The position numbers and the translations under genes are program-made. Under the pieces are notes generated by a model. It searched no databases. It saw nothing but the letters and a program-made list of their open reading frames with translations, and was not told the DNA's origin. From CAYSUS01 sp964434165 (GTDB taxonomy: Bacteria; Planctomycetota; Planctomycetia; Pirellulales; Thermoguttaceae), in assembly GCA_964434165.1 (NCBI GenBank), contig CAYSUS010000003.1, forward strand, positions 62,001 through 126,000: DNA of 64,000 nt, written 5' to 3'. Shown here piece by piece: positions 24,699 through 36,185 of this stretch (positions within the stretch are counted from its first letter, which is position 1; the number at the start of each line of letters is the position of its first letter).

Positions 24699-25967
24699 CT
24701 AGGACTTGAGGAAACCCGCCAGGTTACCCGCCTCGTCCAGTGGCAGGTCGCGAGGCGGCGTGAGCACCTCCAGGTCGTCGCGCTTCCGGGCCTCGTCCAG
24801 GTACGCCTCCGAGCACTCGACCTCGGCCAGCTTGAGCGTGTTCTCGATCCAGAGCACTCGGGCGTCTTCCGGACGGACCCGCCCGACCGTGCCCAGCGCG
24901 ATATCGAGGATCTCGCGATCCGTCTCGTAATCCAGCGGAAGCATGGCGGCCGCGACGTGGTTGGCGGTGATGGCGTTCAGGCGCGTGGCGGCGAGGTCGG
25001 TCTCGCGCAGCAACTGCGATTTGCAGAACTCGGCGATCCCCAGGCCCACGGCGTTGCCGTGCGTCTGGGGCGTGAGCTTGCGCAGGGCGATCCGCTTGAC
25101 GCGGGGCCGCTCGCCGTCCACCGCCTTGTGATCGTCGAACTTGCGGCCCACCACGTTCGTGTCCAGTCCGGTCCCGCTGACGTTCTTGCCGATCTCCTCG
25201 ACGATCAAGAGATCGACCCGGTCGAACGGCAGCCGGGGCATCCACTCCTTGGCCAGCCGGAGCAGCTCCTTCTCGCGGGCCTCGAACTGCTCTGGGGGCA
25301 CGGCCTCGATCCGGGCAGTCTGGTCGTAGCCGTTCTCGACGATCGCCAGCCCGGCGAGGATGCGGCACTTGGCGAGGACCTCGCCGGCCACGCTGCGGAC
25401 GATCTGATCGAAGCTGTAGTCCTCGATCGCGCCGTGATAGACCTGGGCCCCCTCGCACTTGCCCAGCCCGATCAGAAGCATCTTCATCAGGCCGCTCTCG
25501 ATGTCGCCCACGAACCGGGTATGCGGCTTGACGCGATTGACCACGAGGACGTGATCGGCCTGGGAGGCGAAGCGGTCAAAGTGGACCGGCAGCCCTTCGG
25601 GCGTCTGGCAGACGACGACCGTGTCCATGCCCGCCCGGATCGGGCACCCGACGTAGTCCTCGGTGATCCCGTACGACTCGATGAGTGCCCGTTGGCCCGC
25701 GGCCGTTCCGCCGCCGTGGCTGCCCATCGCCGGGACGATGAAGGGCTCGGCGCCGAGCCTCTGAAGATGCTGGACCGCCGTGCGGAGGATGAGGGCGATG
25801 TTGGCGATGCCGCGGCTGCCGGCCGAGACGGCCACGCTCTGCCCGGGACGGAGCCGGTCGCCCAGGGCGAGCCGGCCAAGCTGCGAATCGACCTCGGCGG
25901 CCACGTCCCCCACCCGATGCGCCGGGAAATGCTGGCAAACGCGGAACAGGCGGGGGTATCGAGACAT
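24699..25967 (-). CDS. DUF2088 / lactate-racemase-like domain protein
   Basis: The 422-residue protein starts at MSRYPRLFRV; an ATG 11 codons upstream is also possible, and neither has a clear ribosome site. The N-terminal half carries the DUF2088 (LarA N-terminal-like) pattern: VAVSAGSRGIANIALILRT, FIVPAMGSHGGGTAAGQ, VVNRVKPHTRFVGDIESGLM and MLLIGLGKCEGAQVYH. LarA of Lactobacillus is a nickel-pincer lactate racemase. This family is larger and mostly uncharacterised, and no Lar cofactor genes are nearby, so lactate racemisation should not be assumed. The protein is cytoplasmic. Confidence 0.8.
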   Translation of the reverse strand: MSRYPRLFRVCQHFPAHRVGDVAAEVDSQLGRLALGDRLRPGQSVAVSAGSRGIANIALILRTAVQHLQRLGAEPFIVPAMGSHGGGTAAGQRALIESYGITEDYVGCPIRAGMDTVVVCQTPEGLPVHFDRFASQADHVLVVNRVKPHTRFVGDIESGLMKMLLIGLGKCEGAQVYHGAIEDYSFDQIVRSVAGEVLAKCRILAGLAIVENGYDQTARIEAVPPEQFEAREKELLRLAKEWMPRLPFDRVDLLIVEEIGKNVSGTGLDTNVVGRKFDDHKAVDGERPRVKRIALRKLTPQTHGNAVGLGIAEFCKSQLLRETDLAATRLNAITANHVAAAMLPLDYETDREILDIALGTVGRVRPEDARVLWIENTLKLAEVECSEAYLDEARKRDDLEVLTPPRDLPLDEAGNLAGFLKS

Positions 25968-26233
25968 GGTGGGTTGGCTGGGGCCCAGGTTGCCCGGCAT
26001 TGTATCGGCCGTGTTGGAACGATTCCATCGGATTGGCCGTAGAATGGACGGAGACCGGGGGCATCCGGAATCGAGAAGAGCGGGTCCAGCCCACTTCCCC
26101 GGAAGGAGCCGGAAGCGCGCTTGCACCTCGCCTCCCTTTCCTATTCCCTCAAGTCGGGGCGCAACCGCTCTGGAACCCGCCCCCAAATCCGACTAGAATC
26201 CCCGGCCCTGCCCCCTGGCACGGAGGAACCCCT

Positions 26234-29200
26234 ATGACAACCGTCGCGCAGCCCGTCCAACCCCGCACCGCCCCAAGGAAGGCCGATCCCCCGGAAGCGC
26301 CGCCGCGCCGCCGCCGGGCGAAACGGATCCTGGCGGTCGCTGGCGGGGCGATTCTCCTGTTCTGGCTGCTTCCGGCGATCGTCGCCCACAGCTTTCTTCT
26401 CAACTGGATCGTGGGCACGGCCACGGCCGACCTGGAGGGCGAGGTCCGCGTCGGCTCGGCCTCGTTGGGGTGGTTTTCGCCGGTCGTGCTCCAGGACGTC
26501 TCGTGGCGCGACGCGGAGCAGCAGCCGCTGGCAACGATCGGGACCCTCTCGGGCGACCGGGCACTGGCGGGGATGCTTTGGGACGCGTCGCGCCTGGGCA
26601 CGTTTCGCATCGAGGGAGCCCAACTGAACCTGGCGCTGCGTCCCGACGGGAGCAACCTCGAGGACGCGCTGGCCGCCCTGTTGGAGCCGAGCGACGAGCC
26701 CTCCACCCCGATCGACCTGAGCGTGGAGGTGAAGGACGGCACGGCCTCGATCGTGGACGCACGCAACGGCCGGCAGTGGACGATCGATGGCCTGGACCTG
26801 GCCTTCACCATGTCGTCTCGGGCGGACCGGCCCATGGCGCTGGAGTGCTCGGCGGGCACGTCGGACGCGCAAGGAGCCGGGAACGTTCAGTTGTCGTTGA
26901 AGCTCGGGGCCGGCCCGTCGGACGCCGAGAGCCGATCGGAGGAAGGCGGTGACGTTGCGCTGAAGACCGAGAACTTCCCCCTGGATCTGGTCGAGGCCGT
27001 CCTCGCTCGCGTCGACGCGAAGGCGGAGCTCGCCGGCCGGCTCGACTGCGATCTGCACTGCCGCTGGTCCGGCACCGAGGCGATCGAGGGGGCCTCGGTC
27101 GAGGGCCGGGTCTCAGCCAGCGCGCTGGCCCTGGCCGGCCCCTGGCTGGGCGGCGACCGGCTCGCCCTGGACCGCCTCACGACCGACGTTGGCGCCGCGT
27201 GGCATGGAGACACGCTCCGTGTGGATAAGGCCTCGGTCGAGTGCGACGCGGGCAGCGTCTCGATGGCCGGCAGGCTCGATCTGAGCGAGCAGGCCATGAA
27301 GGACTGGCTCGCATCGGCGGGAAATCAAACGATCGAGGTCAACGGCCGCCTCGACCTGGCCCGACTCGCCCGGCTGCTCCCCGAGACCTTGCACATCGAG
27401 GAAGGCACGGAGATCACGTCGGGGCAGGTGGAGATCGCCCTGGCCGGCCGGCCAGGGCCGAACGGCAAGACGTGGCTGGCGCGGGTCTCGACCAGCGATC
27501 TGGCGGCCGTCAATCGGGGGCGTCGGCTCGTCTGGCAGCAGCCCGTGGAGATTCACCTGGCCGCGCGGCAGACCGACGCAGGGCCCGTCGTCGATCGCCT
27601 GGAGTGCGACTCCAGCTTCCTGCGCATGGAAGGCTTCGGCACGGCCGACCATCTGACCGCCACGGCCCACTTCGATCTCGATCGGCTGGCCGAGCAACTG
27701 GCCGGGTTCGTGGACCTGGGCGAGGTGCGCATGGCCGGCAGCGGCAGTGCCTCGCTGGTCTGGAAGCGTCCGGAGGGATCGGGATTTGAAACGGAGTCCA
27801 CCTTCCGCACTCGGGAACTCGTGCTCGTGCTGCCGGCGTACGGCGTGGAGCTGCGCGAGGACGTGGCCGCCCGGCTGGACCTCACCGGTGCCACGGACCT
27901 GAAGGAGGAGTATCGGCTGGCGACGGCTTCGCTGATCGTGCAGGCCGGCGGCGACCGTCTCGACGTCGTGCTGATGGAGCCCGTCGCCGATTTCATGAAG
28001 CGCGAGGCCTGGCCTCTCGACGTGACGGTGCAGGGCGAGCTGTCCGGCTGGCTGCCGCGGATTCGTCCGTGGATCGCCCTGGACGACTGGAACCCCGCCG
28101 GGAAATACGTGTTGACCGCGCAGGGCGTGGGCTCGGCCAAGGCGATCGAGGTGCGCCAGGCCAGGCTGAGCGTGGAGAAGCTCCGCGTCAGCGGCAACGG
28201 CCTGAACGTGTTCGAGCCGGAGGTCAACGTGGTCGCCAGCGGCCGATGGGATCAGGAGTCCGGACGACTCGACCTGAAGCGGGCCGCACTGACGGCCGGC
28301 CAGCTCGCCGTGCAGGCCGAAAACGTCGTGTTGGCCCCGGCGGAGGAGGGCCGCGCGGGCATGTCGGGCACGCTCGGTTTTCGCGGCACGCTCGACCAGG
28401 TCCAGAACTGGATCGACTTCGGGACGAAGGTCCCTCCCTGGCGCATGTCGGGCGACTTTTCCGGGGGCGGGCAGATCCAGAAGGACGGCGCCACCAGCGG
28501 CGGGGCGATCGACGCGTTCGTGACGAACCTCGTCTATACGGCGGAGTCCGGCACGCGCTTCAGCCAACGCCAACTCCGTCTGGCCGCCGCGGGGAGTTAC
28601 GACGCGGCGTCGGGGGTCCTCAGCCTCCGCGGCGCCCAGATCGCGGGCGACGGGGTCGATTGCCGCGGCGCCGGCCAGATGGTCGCGGCCGAGGGATCGA
28701 CGGACCTGAAGCTTGCCGGCACGCTGGACTACGACATGGACCGGCTCGTGGGGCTCCTCCAGCCCTACCTGGGCCCGGGTTTCTTCGTCACCGGCCGGGG
28801 TTCCCAGCCCTTCGGGTACGAGGGGACCCTCGACCCGGCGACCGCCGAGGGCCGGGCCGGGCTCGGCTGGGAGTCGATCTACGCCTACGGATTCCGCGGC
28901 GGCCCGGCCACGCTCTCGGCCACGCTGTCGCGCGGGGTCGTGGAGCTTGAGCCGATCGAGATGGACCTGAACGAGGGCAAGCTGAACCTGGGGGCGGCGA
29001 TCCGCGTGGCCCCCGGCCCGATGGAACTGCAGGTGCAGAAGAACTCGGCCGCGCGCCAACTGCGGATCGATCCGTCGATGTGCGCGGGGGCCCTGAAGTA
29101 CATCGCCCCCATTCTGGCCGACGTGGCCGCCGCCCAGGGCAAGTTCTCCATTGAGCTGGACGAGTGCCGCCTGCCCCTGGCCGATCCGGGGCGCGGCGAG

Positions 29201-29659
29201 ATGAAGGGGCGGTTCATCCTCCACTCCGTCGAGGTGGGCCCCGGCCCGCTCGTCCGCGAACTGGCGATCCTGTTGGGCAGGGCTGCCCCGGCGCGGCTCC
29301 AGCGGGAATCGGTGGTCCCGTTCCAGCTTGCCGATGGCCGCGTGTACCACCAGGGGCTAGAATTGATCTTCCCCGAGTTGACCGTGCGCATGCACGGCTC
29401 GGTGGGCATGGACCAGACCGTGCTGCTGATGGCCGAGATGCCCGTGCCGCCCAAGTGGGCCGCCCTGAATCCACGCGTGGCCGCCGCGATGAAGGACCAG
29501 GTGGTGCGCCTGCCGATCAACGGCACGCTTCAGCATCCCCAGATCGACCGCCGGGCCATGGAACAGTACACGCGGCAGTTCGTGCGCAAGGCCGCCGAGA
29601 ACCTGATCCAGGACGAGCTGAACCGTCAGTTCGACCGGTTGTTCGGCCCGCGGGATTAG
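26234..29659 (+). CDS. large AsmA/DUF748-like membrane-anchored protein
   Basis: The start ATG 26234 has GGAGG 7 nt upstream. A Pro/Arg-rich cytoplasmic start (residues 1-32) is followed by one membrane anchor (about 34-58: ILAVAGGAILLFWLLPAIV). More than 1000 residues then form beta-strand-rich repeats with phrases like VEVKDGTASIVDARNGRQW and FRIEGAQLNLALRPDGSNLE, and a C-terminal domain with LVRELAILLGRAAP and RLPINGTLQHPQI, typical of AsmA/DUF748/YhdP-type proteins. Members of this superfamily bridge the envelope and carry lipid between membranes. The exact role here is inference. Confidence 0.8.
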   Translation: MTTVAQPVQPRTAPRKADPPEAPPRRRRAKRILAVAGGAILLFWLLPAIVAHSFLLNWIVGTATADLEGEVRVGSASLGWFSPVVLQDVSWRDAEQQPLATIGTLSGDRALAGMLWDASRLGTFRIEGAQLNLALRPDGSNLEDALAALLEPSDEPSTPIDLSVEVKDGTASIVDARNGRQWTIDGLDLAFTMSSRADRPMALECSAGTSDAQGAGNVQLSLKLGAGPSDAESRSEEGGDVALKTENFPLDLVEAVLARVDAKAELAGRLDCDLHCRWSGTEAIEGASVEGRVSASALALAGPWLGGDRLALDRLTTDVGAAWHGDTLRVDKASVECDAGSVSMAGRLDLSEQAMKDWLASAGNQTIEVNGRLDLARLARLLPETLHIEEGTEITSGQVEIALAGRPGPNGKTWLARVSTSDLAAVNRGRRLVWQQPVEIHLAARQTDAGPVVDRLECDSSFLRMEGFGTADHLTATAHFDLDRLAEQLAGFVDLGEVRMAGSGSASLVWKRPEGSGFETESTFRTRELVLVLPAYGVELREDVAARLDLTGATDLKEEYRLATASLIVQAGGDRLDVVLMEPVADFMKREAWPLDVTVQGELSGWLPRIRPWIALDDWNPAGKYVLTAQGVGSAKAIEVRQARLSVEKLRVSGNGLNVFEPEVNVVASGRWDQESGRLDLKRAALTAGQLAVQAENVVLAPAEEGRAGMSGTLGFRGTLDQVQNWIDFGTKVPPWRMSGDFSGGGQIQKDGATSGGAIDAFVTNLVYTAESGTRFSQRQLRLAAAGSYDAASGVLSLRGAQIAGDGVDCRGAGQMVAAEGSTDLKLAGTLDYDMDRLVGLLQPYLGPGFFVTGRGSQPFGYEGTLDPATAEGRAGLGWESIYAYGFRGGPATLSATLSRGVVELEPIEMDLNEGKLNLGAAIRVAPGPMELQVQKNSAARQLRIDPSMCAGALKYIAPILADVAAAQGKFSIELDECRLPLADPGRGEMKGRFILHSVEVGPGPLVRELAILLGRAAPARLQRESVVPFQLADGRVYHQGLELIFPELTVRMHGSVGMDQTVLLMAEMPVPPKWAALNPRVAAAMKDQVVRLPINGTLQHPQIDRRAMEQYTRQFVRKAAENLIQDELNRQFDRLFGPRD

Positions 29660-29690
29660 CCCGCCGCCAGCGCGCCGTGGGGGAGGGTCC

Positions 29691-29723
29691 AGACTTCCGA
29701 AGTCCTCGAGACTTCGGAAGTCT
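29691..29723. repeat. perfect 13-bp hairpin repeat, copy 1
   Basis: AGACTTCCGAAGT (29691-29703) and ACTTCGGAAGTCT (29711-29723) with a 7-nt loop CCTCGAG. The same hairpin with one mismatch occurs at 49856-49888. It lies between the AsmA-like gene and the MBL-fold gene and could act as a terminator or be a REP element. Confidence 0.7.
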
Positions 29724-29795
29724 TGCGTCAAGATGAGGTAGAGTTCACAGACCCCCACCCCCTCGGCCGGCCTCTCCGTCGCCAGCCCGCGTGCC

Positions 29796-30536
29796 ATGCG
29801 AATCGTGCTCCTGGGTACCACCGGCTATCATCCCAACGAACGGCGGCACACGCCGTCGATGGTCGTTCCGGAGCACGGCGTGGTCCTCGACGCCGGAACG
29901 TCGATGTTCCGGCTGGGCCGTTTCCTTCAGACCTCTGAACTGGACATCTTCCTCACGCACGCGCACCTGGACCACGTCATCGGGCTCACGTACCTCTTGA
30001 GCCTGATCCACGAGCACAAGCTGGAGCGGGTGACGGTCCACGCCGACCCGCGCAAACTGGCGGCCATCGAGGAGCATCTGTTCGCCGAGTCGCTGTTTCC
30101 CGTGCGTCCCGACTTCGAGGCCCGCCCGCTCGCGCGCGAGGTGAAGCTGCCGGGGGGGGGCCGGTTGGTGCATTTCCCGCTGAAGCACCAGGGCGGCTCG
30201 ATCGGCTTCCGGCTCGACTGGCCCGGCCGCTCGATGGCCTACGTGACCGACACCACGGCGTCGCCCGCGGCGGGCTACGTCGAGCGGATCCGCGGCGTGG
30301 ACCTGCTGGTGCACGAGTGCTACTTTCCCGACGCGCAGGCCGAATGGGCCGTCAAGACCGGCCACAGCCATACCACGCCCGTGGCGGAGCTGGCCAGGGC
30401 GGCCGGCGTGGGGCGTCTGGTGCTCGTGCACCTGAACCCGGCGTCCACGGCCGACGATCCGGTAGGACTCGACGTTGCCCGGGCGATCTTCCCGGCCACG
30501 CAGTTGGGAGAGGACCTGATGGAGATCGAGTTCTAA
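29796..30536 (+). CDS. MBL-fold metallo-hydrolase (RNase Z-like)
   Basis: The 246-residue protein has the metallo-beta-lactamase motif HAHLDH (after DIFLT) for two metal ions, a preceding LDAGTSMFR strand, VTDTTAS and HECYFP (further metal ligands), and GHSHTTPVAELARAAGV near the C-terminus. The order is that of RNase Z/ElaC-like and related phosphodiesterases, but the tRNase exosite arm is not seen, so it may be a general phosphodiesterase. It ends 9 nt before the start of the MMPL exporter gene, suggesting co-transcription. Confidence 0.85.
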   Translation: MRIVLLGTTGYHPNERRHTPSMVVPEHGVVLDAGTSMFRLGRFLQTSELDIFLTHAHLDHVIGLTYLLSLIHEHKLERVTVHADPRKLAAIEEHLFAESLFPVRPDFEARPLAREVKLPGGGRLVHFPLKHQGGSIGFRLDWPGRSMAYVTDTTASPAAGYVERIRGVDLLVHECYFPDAQAEWAVKTGHSHTTPVAELARAAGVGRLVLVHLNPASTADDPVGLDVARAIFPATQLGEDLMEIEF

Positions 30537-30545
30537 GGATCGGCC

Positions 30546-32978
30546 ATGCTCGAACCGCTCCTCGGGTTCCTTCTCCGGCATCGCACGGCCACGCTGATTG
30601 CGGCGCTGGCGCTGCTGCTGGTCGGCGCCGTCTCGGCCGCGCGCCTGACCGTGAACGACTCGTCGGAACGATGGCTGCCGGCCAGCTCGATCGCCATGTG
30701 GCGACGGTTCGAGAAGCACTGCGATTACGGCGACACGCTGGCCGTCGGCGTTCAGTTCCACCGGCCGGTGCGCGATGACGACGTCGAGCTGCTCGAATCC
30801 ATGCGCGGACAGATCGCCGACATCGAAGGGGTCGCCCAGGCGATCGACGTCTCGCGCGTGGCCGGCCAGATCGAGGGCGCGACGCTGACGGAGTTCCTCC
30901 GCCTGCCCGACGTGGGCGAGCCCGACCCGTACGCCACGTACCGGGGTGTCCTCTTCGACGACCCGCGCATGCAGGCCGGGGGGGCCGCCGAGACGGAGGG
31001 CCGCACCCTGTTGACGTTCGTCGAGGTGTCCACGGTGTGGGCCGAAGAGCTCGACGGCCAGGAGCGCCAGGAGGAGCTGGACCGCCGCCGCCGGCACGTC
31101 GTCGAGGGCATCTACCGCGTGCTCGACGAGCACGCCCGCGACGACGTGACCTACCACGTGACCGGCGCCGTGGTGATCCAGCACGAGCTGGAGCGGATCG
31201 CCCGGGAGGAGATCCTCACCACGATCCCGGCCGCCGGGCTGCTGATCGTCCTCGTGCTGGGGATCGGCTTCCGCTCGCCCGGCGCCGTGGCGGTCGTGCT
31301 GCTGGGCGGGCTCTGGGGCGTGACGGTCATGCTCGGCGGCGTGGGCTTCGCGGGCTGGACGCTCAACGTGGTGACGGTGGGCGGCCCTACGCTGATGTCC
31401 GTGATCGTGGTCACCAGCACGATCCATTTCGTCCATTACTACGCCGCGCACGGCACGGCGAACGGGCCGCCCAGAAACGGCGGCCCGGCCGATCATGCCG
31501 ACCCGACCTTCGGCGAGGCGCCGCACTTCATCCGCTGGGTGGCCGTGCCGTGTCTCGGCGTGGCCGTGGTCACCGGGGTCGGCTTCCTGATGCTCACCTT
31601 CAACGAGCTCCACCCCGCGCGGGAATTGGGCATCGAGCTGTTCGCCGGGGCGATCCTCGCGTTCTTCGGGGCGTACATCGTCTGGCTGTGGATCCATCCC
31701 CTCAAGGCCGGTCAGCCCAAGTGGCTGACGGCCGCTGCGTTTCGCCGATATTACGGGTGGCTGGGCCGTCGGCCGTGGACCGGCTCGCTTCTGGTCGTGG
31801 CCCTGATGGGCGCCGCCGCCGTGGCGGCCCTTCGCGTGCGAATCGACGTCGATCCGTTCTCCTTCTTCCATCCGGACTCGAAGATCGCCCGGGCGTTCGA
31901 CCACTTTTCCGAGCGCCAGTTCGGCCTGTATCTTCTCGACGTGCTGCTGGTTCCGCGCGATCAGCCGGAGGACGAAGAGGCCCTCGCCGTGGCCCGCGCC
32001 GAGGACCGGCGCGTGGCCCTGGAGCTTCAGCGCAAGCTGGAGAAGCGTCCCGAGGTTCGCAACGTGATCTCGGCCGTGGACCTCCTCGGCCGTGCCACGA
32101 CCTTCGACGTCGAACCGGTAAGGCTCGACTGGTACTCCCCGGTCCAGCTCGTCAAGCAGGCGCGCGAGGCCGGACTCCAGACGTGGGAGTCCTTGCGCGA
32201 GGGCAAGGGCCTCGGCCCGAATCCCTTCAAGGCATGGAGGGACTTCAGCGAGAGCCTGGCCGCGTACAAGCGGGCTTTGGTGTTCTTCACCACGTTCCGA
32301 TCCTGGACCGAGGACAAGGCGGGAATGGGCGCGCTGCGGATCTCCTTCATGGTCAACGACTCGGGCGAGGGCTACGGCCCCCTCGTCGAGGCGCTGGAGC
32401 GGGAGCTCGAGCGGCCGGAGATCGCCGATCGCTTCGAGTGCCTCACGTCGGGCACGGCAGCCAACGTGGTGACGCTCTCGGAGAACCTCGTCGGCGGCAT
32501 CGTCTGGGGGCTGGGCGCCGCCGTGGTGGTGATGTCGGCGCTGTGCCTGGCCTTGTTCCGCTCGGTGCGACTGACCCTGGTTTCCGTGCTGCCCAATGCC
32601 CTGCCCATCGTCATGGTGTTCGGCGTGATGGGGCTCTTCGGCGTTCCGCTCAACTCCGGATCGGCCATGGTGAGCACGATCGCGCTGGGGATCGCCCTGA
32701 ACGACACGATCCACTTCACGATGCACTACCGGCGCCGGCGCATGCTGGGAGAGACGACCGACGAGGCCCTGGCCGACACCTTCGCGGCCCTGGGAAGACC
32801 GCTGATGATGACGTCGCTGGTCAGTTGTCTGGGCTTCGCCATCTTCCTGCTTTCGGACTTCCGGCCCATGTACCATTTCGGCATGCTGGCCAGCCTGTCG
32901 ATGCTGGCGGCCCTGCTGGGCGACATGGTGTTGCTGCCGAGCCTCCTGAAGCTCGCCGACCGCGGGCGTCCCGCCTGA
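30546..32978 (+). CDS. MMPL/RND-superfamily membrane exporter
   Basis: The 810-residue protein has the RND-type layout: one N-terminal helix (LLRHRTATLIAALALLLVGA), a periplasmic loop of about 200 residues, five helices (ILTTIPAAGLLIVLVLGIGF onwards), a second long loop and five C-terminal helices (LVGGIVWGLGAAVVVMSALC to LADRGRPA). The charged motif TSTIHFVHYYAAHG and its second-half counterpart ALNDTIHFTMHYRRR are typical of MMPL/HpnN-like lipid exporters. It should use the proton gradient to move a hydrophobic molecule across the cytoplasmic membrane. It is co-directional with, and 9 nt after, the MBL-fold gene. Confidence 0.88.
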   Translation: MLEPLLGFLLRHRTATLIAALALLLVGAVSAARLTVNDSSERWLPASSIAMWRRFEKHCDYGDTLAVGVQFHRPVRDDDVELLESMRGQIADIEGVAQAIDVSRVAGQIEGATLTEFLRLPDVGEPDPYATYRGVLFDDPRMQAGGAAETEGRTLLTFVEVSTVWAEELDGQERQEELDRRRRHVVEGIYRVLDEHARDDVTYHVTGAVVIQHELERIAREEILTTIPAAGLLIVLVLGIGFRSPGAVAVVLLGGLWGVTVMLGGVGFAGWTLNVVTVGGPTLMSVIVVTSTIHFVHYYAAHGTANGPPRNGGPADHADPTFGEAPHFIRWVAVPCLGVAVVTGVGFLMLTFNELHPARELGIELFAGAILAFFGAYIVWLWIHPLKAGQPKWLTAAAFRRYYGWLGRRPWTGSLLVVALMGAAAVAALRVRIDVDPFSFFHPDSKIARAFDHFSERQFGLYLLDVLLVPRDQPEDEEALAVARAEDRRVALELQRKLEKRPEVRNVISAVDLLGRATTFDVEPVRLDWYSPVQLVKQAREAGLQTWESLREGKGLGPNPFKAWRDFSESLAAYKRALVFFTTFRSWTEDKAGMGALRISFMVNDSGEGYGPLVEALERELERPEIADRFECLTSGTAANVVTLSENLVGGIVWGLGAAVVVMSALCLALFRSVRLTLVSVLPNALPIVMVFGVMGLFGVPLNSGSAMVSTIALGIALNDTIHFTMHYRRRRMLGETTDEALADTFAALGRPLMMTSLVSCLGFAIFLLSDFRPMYHFGMLASLSMLAALLGDMVLLPSLLKLADRGRPA

Positions 32979-33146
32979 TCCTGCCCCCCTTGCCGGACGG
33001 TGATGCTCCCTCCCGCCCCGGCGACCGCTACCACCGGACGGGACCGCGTGGGGCAGGCCGCGCGCAACCCGTCCGAGGACGACGTACGCTTGTCTGAAGC
33101 GGGGTGTCGGCCCCGTCGAAGGACCGCGGTCGGGAGATCATGTTCG

Positions 33147-35414
<2,268 letters not shown>

Positions 35415-35533
35415 GCCGTCTTGCGTGATTGCGGGAAGAAGGGTCCTGCCTCCTTCTCCCTCCGGGGATCGTGCGCGGCTGCCTGGCCAATGGCCGCTTG
35501 ACACCTGGGCCGCGCCCGGCCCAGGATGGCGGC

Positions 35534-36034
35534 ATGCCGCACCACGCGCCCGACGAGTCCGTTTGGACCCCGCCTCAGCCGGCGCCGGACGACCCGGAGG
35601 AGGAGAGCGGCGACGCCCTCGCCGTGGGCCAGTTCCGGTTGCGTACTCTCTTCCTCGTCACGTCCGCCGTCGCCGTCTTCTTCAGCCTGCTCGCCTGGTT
35701 GGGGCCCCTGGTGATCGCGGCCGTGGCCGGCGGCGCGATCGGGGCGTTTCTAGGAATGCTCCTGTGCCTCGTCGTCGGGCTGGAGGCGCCGCTGGAGAAC
35801 CTCAAGGTGGACGTCGTCCGCTGCCTGGTCGCCGCCACGGCGCTGGTCGGCATCACGTATCTGTGCCTGCGGATCGTCATGGAGCCGCCTGTCCTGGTCT
35901 TCGTCGTCTTCCTCCAGTTCATCGTCACCCGGGTCGTCTGGATCGAGACGGATCACCCGGAGGCGATTCTTATCGAGATCTCCACGTTTCTGGGCCTGGC
36001 CGGGGCGGCCTTCCTGCTGGGGATGCTCGTCTGA
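35534..36034 (+). CDS. small membrane protein with FRLRTLF signature
   Basis: The 166-residue protein has a charged N-terminus (PAPDDPEEESGDA), then QFRLRTLFLVTSAVAVFFSL, a start-transfer motif that is common in planctomycete membrane proteins, then three or four further hydrophobic helices. No enzymatic motif is visible. It lies 120 nt after the histidine kinase and 152 nt before the prepilin-peptidase-like gene. Confidence 0.65.
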   Translation: MPHHAPDESVWTPPQPAPDDPEEESGDALAVGQFRLRTLFLVTSAVAVFFSLLAWLGPLVIAAVAGGAIGAFLGMLLCLVVGLEAPLENLKVDVVRCLVAATALVGITYLCLRIVMEPPVLVFVVFLQFIVTRVVWIETDHPEAILIEISTFLGLAGAAFLLGMLV

Positions 36035-36185
36035 GCGGTGCAGCCTCCGGCTGAGCCCCGTTTCCAAGCGACCGGGACGCACCCGGCGCGAAATCGCACA
36101 ATCCCCCTTTTCCCGGCGGGAGCCGTCGAGCAGACTAAGGGGCTCCGCCGCCACCCCGACCTTTCCGCGCGAAGGCGCCGCACGC

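Noticed and set aside
27113..29350. Open frame of 745 codons on the minus strand
   Set aside because: Antisense to the AsmA-like gene; no start signal and no recognisable fold.
29745..32876. Open frame of over 1000 codons on the minus strand
   Set aside because: Antisense to the MBL-fold and MMPL exporter genes, which have clear motifs and membrane segments; the antisense protein is low-complexity His/Arg/Gln.
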